The notes beneath the pieces were generated by a model. It made no database searches and was not told the origin of the DNA. It saw nothing but the letters and a program-made list of their open reading frames with translations. A DNA stretch of 64,000 nucleotides. Source: Bemisia tabaci. Taxonomy: Eukaryota > Arthropoda > Insecta > Hemiptera > Aleyrodidae. The translations under genes and the position numbers were made by a program. Of this stretch, positions 55,822 through 64,000 are shown one piece after another. Location: the NCBI RefSeq assembly GCF_918797505.1, contig NC_092796.1, positions 55,830,851-55,894,850 on the forward strand, in the 5' to 3' direction. Positions within the stretch are counted from its first letter, which is position 1. Every line of letters starts with the position of its first letter.

Positions 55822-56051
55822 CACTGGAAAAAAACACATTGGATCTAGAGTCCGGACTCTTAAAAAAATCGACAAGAAAAAGTACTCTTGATTCAATCAG
55901 AATCAAGCTTAAATCAAGAACCAAGCCTCTTAAATTAAGCGGATTTCGTTTTGATTCGAGCAAAAATCCGATTGAATCAAGAGTACTTTTTCTTGTCAAT
56001 GTTTTCAAGGGTCTGGACTCTAGATCCAATGTGTTTTTTTTTTTTCCAGTG
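55822..56051. mobile_element. CACTGGAAAA-family MITE 7
   Basis: 230 bp full palindrome. Flanks are A-rich (AAAA / AAGA) and show no TA duplication. Confidence 0.9.
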
Positions 56052-56672
56052 AAGAGTGACCAGCCCGCATTTCATGGGAAAAATTTGATTTTAGGACGAG
56101 TTGGAGCTCCATCGTAGACTAAGCTGGTGGCGCAGCCGGCAGAAAGTCTCCACGAGTAGACGATTTTCCTAAATTTATGTCATTCTTCGCGATTTTCGAG
56201 AATTTTTACCCTTAGAACCCAGAAATTGTTCTCTATAAACTCAAGTTCCTCCACAGTAACACCATTCGTCGCGATTTCCATGCGTTATTAACCATGGAGC
56301 CAAGAAATTTTTCACTCTAGACTCAAATTTTTCCAAAATAATTTCTCGTGACTTCCGGGAGTTCAATGCCTTGGGATCTAACGTTTTTCACCACAGACCG
56401 CTCCCCCCTCCCCCATGAAAACTTTCTAGCTAAAGAACTGGACCAATCATAGGATACCAAGAATAGACTTACAAGGGTTGACGCCTCCTCTTCCTCTTTG
56501 AGTAATAGTGTGAGGATGCTATTTAGAATACATCAGATAAGCGCCTGATGCGACCTGCTCAGTGCTCACTAGACAGGCAAGAAATCTTCAGACCTGGCTC
56601 ATTTTTTCCCCCATTACATTGTACCACGCTTGTGGTTGTAATCAAGATTCTTGATTCCTCTTGCCGCGTCGC
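56052..56672. other. intergenic, no gene
   Basis: Contains three loose copies of a phrase around ttcgcgatttt and aatttttc(a/c)c (56180-56400), perhaps an old tandem repeat. No ORF of note. Confidence 0.35.
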
Positions 56673-57412
56673 CGCACAGTGGACCGAGTCGATCAGAGAG
56701 GTTGCACATGCGATTTCGGACTGAAACTGCAAATTTTGATGTTTACTTCGTCATACTTAAAATTTTATGGGGTACCCCTGGAAGAAAATTTCACCAGAAG
56801 ACCACTTAAACCACATTTAGGACCTCACAAATGTGCATAAAAGGCATTATAAACTTTCAAAGTTTCCGAGTGTCGTCCGACCTCACCAATGGAGATGTTG
56901 CATGTGGGGGTGATTTGCGATTTGACGGTTGTTCCTTATGTAAAAGTTCGCGAGAAACACGATGGTGCCACTGGTTTTCTCTGATCTCAACTCCCAAGCT
57001 CAAAAAAGCTCTCAAAGTGAGGCCAAAATGGAGGGGATAACCTGCCCTACCCTGAGAGTCCACCTCTACAACAAAACAAATTCTCCATGCAAAGATAGGG
57101 AGCAAATACATTAGCAGGGTTGCCGTGTTTTCAGTTTTGGAGTCCCCAAATGAAGTGGCAGCCCTGTCAATGTATTTGCTCCCTATCTTTGCATGGAGAG
57201 TTTGTTTTGATGTAGAGGTGGACTCTCAGGGTAGGGCGGGATATCCCCTCCATTTTGGCCTCATCTTGAGAGCTTTTTTTGAGCTTGGGAGTTGATTTCA
57301 GAGAAAACCAGTGGCACCATCGTGTTTCTCGCGAATTTTTACATAAGAAGCAACAGTCAAATCGCAAATCCCTCACACATGCAACATCTCCATTGAATCG
57401 ATTCACTGTGCG
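56673..57412. mobile_element. CGCACAGTGG-family MITE carrying a foldback palindrome
   Basis: Ends cgcacagtggaccgagtcga / ttgaatcgattcactgtgcg. Normal family sequence runs to about 56886, then a 509-bp palindrome is inserted, and the family end resumes at about 57395. Confidence 0.82.
56887..57395. mobile_element. foldback palindrome, 238-bp arms, 33-bp spacer
   Basis: Arms 56887-57124 and 57158-57395 pair almost throughout: caatggagatgttgcatg / catgcaacatctccattg, acacgatggtgccactggtt / aaccagtggcaccatcgtgt, tctccatgcaaagataggg / ccctatctttgcatggaga. No coding content. Confidence 0.88.
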
Positions 57413-57796
57413 TCGCCGCCGTCGCGACTCGCGCCGCAGGGATTACGCGATTATTACGCCTGCGTGCGATCTGGACCCACGGCGGCGGCGCCAAAAGCCG
57501 GTGCAACGGAGGGCGTGGGATGCCACGCGGCCATGCCCGGCCTCTAAATTACATCGTTAGGATTTTGCCGCAGAAATGGGAGACCCGACCGAGGGAGCTC
57601 ACGGACCGTGCTCGAGGTCATCACTTGTCGCCCAACTCATGCAAATACGAGGCATGCCAGTGAGTACTTGCCATCGCAGCAACAACGCCATTGCTCACCG
57701 GTCAAGACCAGATGGACGATGGATGGATGTAAATTACATGTGATACCAGAATCAGTCAGACTGCGTTTCGCGTTACTAATTTTTTCTGAAGCTCTA
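57413..57796. other. CpG-rich stretch, function unknown
   Basis: GC-rich to about 57610 with many CpG. A donor-like gccagtgagtac occurs near 57657. No ORF with motifs, so an exon cannot be argued. Confidence 0.3.
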
Positions 57797-58025
57797 CACT
57801 GGAAAAAAAACACATTGGATCTAGAGTCCAGACTCTTAAAAACATCGATAAGAAAAAATACTCTTTGATTCAATCAGATTTAAGCTTAAATCAAGAACCA
57901 AGCCTCTTAATTTGAGCGGATTTCCTTTTGATTTAAGCTTAAATCTGATTGAATCAAGAGTCCTTTTTCTTGTCAATGTTTCCAAGAGTCTAGCTGGACT
58001 CTAGATCCAATGTTTTTTTCCAGTG
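57797..58025. mobile_element. CACTGGAAAA-family MITE 8, TA target duplication
   Basis: 229 bp, TA on both sides (57795-57796, 58026-58027). Carries the sub-type centre ttgagcggatttccttttga shared with copies 4 and 9. Confidence 0.92.
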
Positions 58026-59446
58026 TATGTTTTTATCAGAAACCTACGGGCCGGTTATTGAAATTGATAGACAAAGTTATAAACAAAGAGGACAAAAGAG
58101 AAATGGAGGGATCCTGTTGGTAGAAGCGGATGGTTACAATGGACATAGGCTCGTAGACTAAATATCGACAGCCCAAGGGAGACCCACTAGTTAGTCCATC
58201 ATAATTTTCTCCTTTACTCTAAAGGAACCACCCATTTCAACCAATAGGAACTCTTCATACTCCCAATGTTTTCTATGTCTATAGCTTTGTCTATAAATTT
58301 TAACAATCCCCCTTCAGGTACCCACAGCTTCGGATCAAAAAACATTCGGTTGAGTTTCATCTATCCGCGAAAGAAAAGAAAAATACACAAAAATAGCCCG
58401 AATAATTCGATTAAAAGCACATGAAAATGGGCAACCAGGGCTAAAAACAAACAAACAGAATGCATGAGATGTCTTGTCATCACGAATGGGAATCTAAGGG
58501 GTTTCTTGATTTTCGTAATTTAATGTAATTTTTTAAATGTTTTATTTCAGCTGTGTTTCCTGGCCGAGAAGGGGGTTGAAACCGCCCCGAAACGTACCAG
58601 GAATTGTGTTTGTTTGTTTTTAGAGTAGACTACCAATTTTCTTGTGCTTTAAGTTTCCAACCATTGTCATTTAAATATTGAGATATCCTTTACATTATTC
58701 CGTTCCAGTTCCTAGGTTGATTAAATTGTTACTTATAAGACCGGATAGGAGTAAGACTGAAAACAGCTGCAAGTCCCAGTGTCCTTGATCCGCCTTTGAC
58801 ACAGTAAGTGCAGTTTCAGCAGTGATAAATACGAAATCGATGGTATTTTGTCTTGCACTTTTCCATTCAAACGATTGATGAGCTGTTCTCATATCAGATC
58901 GAGGCGCGAGCCAAGTCCGACCGGTTTGATGCGAACTATTACGAAGGTTACATTCATTACAACTGTGTTTTAATGGCCGACGGGCACGGAATAAGGGAGT
59001 GTTCCAATGAACGATTGCAATTATTTTCATTACAGAACTGCAGCGTTCAAAGTTTCAAAGGTCGCAAGAGAGAATTTTACATCATCTCGATTATAGTAAC
59101 AAACGTATATGGGCGGAAATGGTACACCAAGTTTTCCGTGAAAAGCAATGCGTGTTGAGATTATGAATATGAATATTCAAAAATTATCGAATGAAATGCG
59201 TCAAGCTGATATTTTAGGTAGAAAAAGGATGACCTATTTATGAATGATCACGACGTAAAAGAAGATAGGGCAGTTTTAATGGGTTGCCTTGAGTCCATAT
59301 TTTACGCGGAAAACTTGGGTTAGTGGCCTGTATGGAGGTGTACCTATATCATCCAACAACCCCGTGCTCTTTTTTTCCGTGTCGATATTTCCAAACAATT
59401 GCGAGGAGAAATTTTGGTTGATTTTCTTTTCATAAAATGTAACAAA
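58026..59446. other. intergenic, no gene assigned
   Basis: Two ORFs on opposite strands overlap at 58695-59158 (111 and 101 codons), neither with recognisable motifs. The phrase gttgaaaccgccccgaaacg near 58573 looks like part of a common interspersed repeat. Confidence 0.35.
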
Positions 59447-59672
59447 CACTGGAAAAAAAACACATTGGATCTAGAGTCCAGACTCTTAAAAACATCGACA
59501 AGAAAAAATACTCTTGATTCAATGAGATCTAAGCTTAAATCAAGAACCAAGCCTCTTAATTTGAGCGGATTTCCTTTTGATTTAAGCTTAAATCTGATTG
59601 AATCAAGAGTCCTTTTTCTTGTAAATGTTTTCAAGAGTCTGGACTCTAGATCCAATGTGTTTTTTTCGAGTG
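59447..59672. mobile_element. CACTGGAAAA-family MITE 9
   Basis: 226 bp; right end mutated to tttcgagtg. Shares the sub-type centre of copies 4 and 8. Confidence 0.88.
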
Positions 59673-60380
59673 AAAGCGGAGGTTTTAAAACGTTGCAATA
59701 AGTATACGCATCAAGTCACCCATACTGAGTGCCATTAAGTGTCCAAGATGCTGAGTCTTCGGTAAAAATACCACGTCATACACATGGGCATTATTTAATA
59801 TTAAATGTTGTCTTTTCGAGTGCCGGTGTCTGCACTTAATCAGACGAAGGGGCATTCCTCCTCGAAAATGGCAACCTTGTGGGAATATTTAATGCGAACA
59901 TGAAAATAGAAAGTAATTGATTGGGTATGGCAGTGGGGAAAACGGAAGCTGGAGAGAGCGGAAATTAAAAGCCCCCGTGACACGAGGTAAGAAATTAATC
60001 AATGGGCGCAGGTTACGCGCTCAGCGCGTTAGTGAAACAATGGGCGGCCGCCGCGCTGGCTGTTCCTCAATGAAAATTTATCCTTGACATTCGGATGCGG
60101 ACTCCCCGCCCCGCCCCTCACCCCCTCCGGTCCCCGCCCCCCGAACGCGGTCGCGCGCCTCCGAATCATTATGACCTCCAACGAATCATCCACGCACGCA
60201 AAGCTCCCCGTAAGAGAGGGGCGCCCGCCCCCTTTCCGCCTCGTGAGTCATCCTTGCGTAATGTGTAGAACGAATTCGAGCGCCGAGCAGGCTGTGGTGG
60301 GCCCCGCTCCGGGGCCTCGGATGGGCCCCCTGGGTCGGGGCCCAGCCGGGGGCCCGAGCTCACAGGTGTCTTGCGCCCCA
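59673..60380. promoter_or_regulatory. CpG-rich region, possible promoter
   Basis: From about 60000 the sequence is GC- and CpG-rich with several GC-box-like CCGCCCC words (60105-60140). A frame of 102 codons is open on the plus strand without motifs. Interrupted at 60381 by a palindromic element. Confidence 0.3.
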
Positions 60381-60394
60381 GTTACACAGTAAGT

Positions 60395-60816
60395 GAAAAA
60401 ATTAAACACTAAAAAGTGGCCCGAAACTGTATGTAACAAGGTGGAGAAATGGTGCTGGGTCCACACCATTTCGAGGGGAAACAAAGCCAAGAAATACCAA
60501 AAATTAAAATTAGAGTCAAAAATACATTTTTATAACTCTAATGCGCATCAGTACGAAGCTGAGGGGGGAGAGTGTTCAGCTCAGGCAGTTTGCAATAATA
60601 ATCCATAATTAAATAATATAATAATATCATAATAATATTCATATAATTTAATATTCCATTGCAAACTGCCTGAGCTGAACACTCTCCCCCCTCAGTTTCG
60701 TACTGATGCGCATTAGAGTTCTAAAAATGTATTTTTGACTCTAATTTTAATTTTTGGTATTTCTTGGCTTTGTTTCCCCGCGAAATGGTGTGGACCCAGC
60801 ACCATTTCTCCACCTT
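60395..60816. mobile_element. palindromic retroposon-like element, 10-14-bp duplication
   Basis: Flanked by GTTACACAGTAAGT at 60381-60394 and 60817-60830; the first bases may belong to the element end. Same family as 49334-49647 (gtggcccgaa, ggtggagaaatggtgctggg and its inverse). Its centre is expanded by a second nested palindrome (about 60535-60720) with arms near 75 bp: ctaatgcgcatcagtacgaa / tcgtactgatgcgcattag. Confidence 0.8.
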
Positions 60817-60930
60817 GTTACACAGTAAGTAAAGTAACCAACATTATGTGGACCGCGTTTAGCAGAAAGGAACCAAGCCACATCAGATATTGCTAGATTT
60901 AACCGTGCAATTCACTTTTTTACATGAAAA

Positions 60931-61077
60931 CAATTGGATTACATTTTGCAATAAGGAACCACTATCTTTGGCTCTCTCATAATTGAACATATCTGCATAG
61001 GGAAACCAATGGCATGTATGTTGTTTCTAAAATGGGCCAGAAATAGCGGTTCCTTATTGCAAAATGTAATCCAATTG
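60931..61077. mobile_element. GGATTACATTTTGCAAT MITE, copy 2
   Basis: 147 bp, ends caattggattacattttgca / tgcaaaatgtaatccaattg. Closely related to 30850-30986. Confidence 0.88.
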
Positions 61078-61767
61078 TGCGGATTTGTGTGCAAATTCCA
61101 GTGATTTTTTTTTTGCAAAATACGACGCAAATCACTTAAAATTTTCAAAGGAATCCACACAAACGTTCTCTTGTAAGCTGGGAATTTTTGAAGGGGTGGA
61201 GGGGAGATCCATTCAAAAACGTGCCGGTAAATTTACATTATTTTGTGTACGTCCCTGATAATATTTCATGTCTGCCCTCCTAAGGTACAAAAAAGGTACA
61301 ATTATTAACAAGGCTTTTCTACGCCACTGACTAGACATGTTCCGATACTTAATCTAGCGATAATCGTCCAGAAATAAGTCACATTTTTTGTGATCGATTG
61401 ATCAAAATATCGAACGAAATTGGTCCATTCATCAATGATACAAGATTAATTTTATAATTACAAGATTAATTTTGGGTGGCGCACGGCGCAGTCAACTGTC
61501 GGATTCGCTTTCCACGAGGGCTTTCGGCCTGTTACCATGCCCTGAACTGGGTTGACTTGTCTACATCAAATAAATTCTTTGCATTTTTACTATCGATTAT
61601 ACGACACTGTGCCAAGCAATCGCAAAAGACGCTGAAACAAGATCACCAAAGATGCCACCTCCAGGCTCCTTGATTTTACGACCTTAATTAATCGAAGCAA
61701 CATCTTGCCCATAATTATTATGGGTGCATGGTAAGCGGTAAAGTTCTAGTGTCTAGTGAGGGCAAGG
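61078..61767. other. intergenic, no gene
   Basis: No motif-bearing ORF or definable repeat. Confidence 0.4.
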
Positions 61768-62045
61768 ACATCCAAACTGCCTTCAATTTCTTATATATGC
61801 AGCGTGGTCATTCGCTCAGTACGAATAGTCAATCAATCAAGGCGATATAACAGCGGAGCACCAAATCGAGCCGCAAAACGCCTTCAACTTTTCGTGCATG
61901 CAACACGGACATCCATCGAGTACGAATAGTTGTATCAAGGCGCTATAACAGCGGAGCACCAAATCGAGCCGCAAAACGCCTTCAACTTTTCGTATATGCA
62001 ACACGGACATCCATCGAGTACGAATAGTTGTATCAAGGCGTTTTA
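61768..62045. repeat. 98-bp tandem repeat, ~2.8 units
   Basis: The phrase gccttcaa(c/t)tt recurs at 61779, 61880 and 61978. The last two units are almost identical (acacggacatccatcgagta, cgaatagttgtatcaaggcg); the first is diverged. Units carry atgcaacacggac and gcggagcaccaaatcgagcc. Confidence 0.9.
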
Positions 62046-62571
62046 CGCATGCGGCCGAGAAGTACTGTGCTGGTTCGATCCCTAAGAGTTAATCAATATT
62101 CTGTTCTCTCTCATAAAACATACTTTATTCAAGTTAGGAACTTTAAAATAGTGCGAATGAGGAGAATGTCGTTTTCCGAGACTATAGCTACGAACAAATA
62201 AATTGATTTACTTAAGAATCCTGCTCAACAAAGTTTGCTGTGTGTTGACCCCGCAACATGACCTACAGTTTATAAAATTGGGTTGTATTTGTTGAGCAAA
62301 CCTTTTATCCCTCGTACAAAGCGATCGATTTTCGGGGAGACAGGCTGCCTCGCCAAGAAGTGATATTTACGATGGATTTAAATGGAGAGATGCAATGTTG
62401 CCAACTTGCAAGAATTGGCACTGTCCTGAGCACTTTTAAGATTTGTCATGCGTAATTATTGTCTACGAGATACATACATACGTACTTTTGTGATCAACGG
62501 TTAATTGGAAAAATACATCATCTTCAAGCCATTTTAATTCTTACCTGAGGGCAAACAAAATAAAACAAAAC
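62046..62571. other. intergenic, no gene
   Basis: A B-box-like ggttcgatccc at about 62074 has no matching A box at tRNA spacing. No motif-bearing ORF. Confidence 0.4.
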
Positions 62572-62577
62572 TTTATT
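62572..62577 (-). terminator. candidate polyadenylation signal, minus strand
   Basis: Plus text aaaactttattgaaaac reads AATAAAG on the minus strand, beside an A-rich patch at 62556-62570. It could mark the 3' end of a minus-strand gene lying to the right, beyond the window. Confidence 0.3.
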
Positions 62578-63002
62578 GAAAACAATTTACAAAATAGATC
62601 ATTTGCATTAAAAAAAGAAGAGAAAAATAAAGAAGAAAGCAGAAGTTTTAGAGTGCCACTTGAAACTACACAATTAATCTGCGGGGTTAAAATGCCTACA
62701 GTTTACTTTTTAGGTTTCTCCTACAACCATTCATGTTCATCTACCGTAAAAAAAAAGAATGATGTTGTGAAATACTATAAACTTTTTCCCCTCCTATAAG
62801 CTTTGAATGGTTACATACAGAACTTAAATAATTAATCTATTTAAAGGAAAATGCATCTGATGGAATAGGGATGAGATTCATCGAGGCGAGATATCCCCCA
62901 CGAACAGAAGTGAATGAATTTTTGAATGCATGACTTGTAATAAATCATCCCATGATTTTCCTCATATGCAAACACTCTAATTACAGAAATAAAAAGAAAC
63001 TA

Positions 63003-63107
63003 GCTGCTTCAGCTCGCTACGCTCGCTTGCGCCGCTAGCCGGGGGCAAGCCCCCTGGACCCCCAGTTACTCGCTCCGCGAGTAACTGTTGGCTCGCTTCG
63101 CGAGCCA
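63003..63107. repeat. second array of GC-rich mini-hairpins
   Basis: Contains GGGGGC-AA-GCCCCC, GTTACTCGC-TCC-GCGAGTAAC and GGCTCGC-TTC-GCGAGCC, plus a CTCGCTACGCTCG stretch. Stem tips again mostly have the form GC-TNC-GC, as in 41394-41485, though the stem sequences differ. Confidence 0.88.
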
Positions 63108-63454
63108 AATTTTGCTACTACCAGTGCTTAGAGGACCTCCTAGAGGCAAAATGATAATTCAAAAACAAAGAATAGGAAACTGAAAATTACCTACTTTTAG
63201 AAAAAGAAACAACCTTGAAAAATAAATAACACTCCTGGAAAAGAAAATCAGAACACTTTTTGAAAATGTAACGGTGCGGAAGGGTGAAGATAAATCACCA
63301 ATTCTCTTGGAAGAAGACATGAGCCGACCCCCGACATGAGTGAAACTGCCGTAGGACCCATGCTAGGGTAGAAGGGTGACACGTGTTGTGAGCAGGTAGG
63401 GATGGGTTTACGTGGAGAGGGAAACGGAAAATCAGAGGGTGGGAGGTCCCCCAA

Positions 63455-64000
63455 CCATATGACTCGTCCAGCGTCAAAAACGCAAATATGTCGTTATCAA
63501 ATCGAGGTAAATTTTGCAATTTCGGTCGCGCAAATTGAAAAACGAAGGGGTCTTGGCACATCTAGACCCTATGAGCTTTCATTTAAAACAAATCCGAGGA
63601 AAATCGGTCCAGTAGTTTCCGATATCGAATTAGCACAAACTGTCCAACGTCAAAAACACAAGCATGTCGTTATCAAATCGAGGTAAATTTTGCAACGTCG
63701 GTCGTGCAAATCGAAAAACTAAGGAATGTTGGCACGTCTACAGCCTAAGAGCTTTCATTTAAAACAAATCCGAGGAAAATCGGTCCAGTAGTTTCCGAGA
63801 TCGAATCAGCACAAACTGTCCAACGTCAAAAACGCAAGCATGTCGTTACCAAATCGAGGTAAATTTTGCAACGTCGGTCTCGCAAATCGAAAAACTAAGG
63901 AATGTTGGCACGTCTACAGCCTAAGAGCTTTCATTTAAAACAAATCCGAGCAAAATCGGTCCAGTAGTTTCCGAGATCGAATTAGCACAAACTGTATGAG
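63455..64000. repeat. ~177-bp tandem repeat, three units, continuing past the window
   Basis: The phrase gtcaaaaac(g/a)caa(a/g)(t/c)atgtcgtta recurs at about 63472, 63649 and 63824. Other shared blocks are aaatcgaggtaaattttgca, gagctttcatttaaaacaaa and aatcggtccagtagtttccg. The last two units are most alike. Not protein-coding. Confidence 0.9.

Larger units (their letters stand above)
63000..64000 (-). mobile_element. Helitron-like element, 3' end at 63000, runs off the window
   Basis: On the minus strand the sequence ends in GCTGAAGCAGCTAG followed by T: a CTAG terminus next to a short stem (GCTG AAG CAGC), preceded by GC-rich hairpins. Inside are ~177-bp tandem repeats with the phrase aaaatcggtccagtagttt, like the phrase in the 41393 element. 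The 5' end is outside, so the class cannot be confirmed. Confidence 0.55.

Noticed and set aside
55796..56117. ORFs translating as MDLESRLLKT-type peptides, recurring at several sites on both strands
   Set aside because: They are the translation of the CACTGGAAAA MITE palindrome, which reads similarly in both directions.
58695..59158. Opposed ORFs of 111 and 101 codons as a small gene pair
   Set aside because: No motifs, no splice support, and length is within chance for this composition.
61768..62045. CRISPR-like array
   Set aside because: Units are continuous tandem copies without unique spacers, and the genome is eukaryotic.
62060..62085. tRNA gene suggested by ggttcgatccc
   Set aside because: No A box or acceptor stem at the right distance.

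Overview
This window is eukaryotic nuclear DNA, almost certainly from an arthropod. It has one clear protein-coding gene with GT-AG introns, no other long ORF, and a very dense load of small palindromic DNA transposons (MITEs), with Helitrons, foldback elements, a dead mariner and a piece of mitochondrial 12S rRNA. The gene is a homologue of the insect cell-surface protein Unzipped. The repeat families (ends CTGCCGTGCTAAGG, CACTGGAAAA, GCGCCTACAA) remind me of a hemipteran, possibly a whitefly such as Bemisia. That attribution is from memory and unchecked.

Layout. 1-8962 is AT-rich, poor in repeats and without genes. It is probably the long 3' UTR and downstream flank of the gene. 8963-16839 holds the gene on the minus strand: four coding exons at 16572-16839, 14538-14959, 11778-12112 and 8963-9473. 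All three junctions conform to GT-AG and keep frame, giving a 511-residue model with a signal peptide, a DM9-like N-terminal half, a beta-rich second half, a Thr-rich linker and a GPI-type C-terminal tail. Its true start may lie in an upstream exon. The introns are filled with repeats, and one foldback element ends 27 bp from a splice donor.

16840-64000 holds no protein-coding gene that I can defend. It is a mosaic of nested mobile elements whose target-site duplications can often be read directly: TA for mariner-type MITEs, 4 bp for the CTGCCG family, 8 bp for a hAT-type element, and A|T insertion without duplication for a Helitron. Highlights are a 1.17-kb inverted repeat with near-identical arms of about six 175-bp units (25603-28241); a CTGCCG element carrying a 12S rRNA fragment (23240-24054); a MITE interrupted separately by an 849-bp Helitron and a 325-bp hAT-type element (41347-42886); a mariner relic (33623-34589); and a second Helitron-like end at 63000 running off the window. 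CpG-rich stretches at 24055-24440, 40895-41270 and 60000-60380 may be promoters of genes outside the window; the middle one has an RFX X-box-like site, an E-box and a CRE.

The genes do not form a pathway: one cell-adhesion gene sits beside a repeat-rich intergenic region. I found no convincing new multi-gene system. The least explained structures are the arrays of GC-rich mini-hairpins at the two Helitron-like ends and a palindromic retroposon-like family with its homopolymer at the wrong end.
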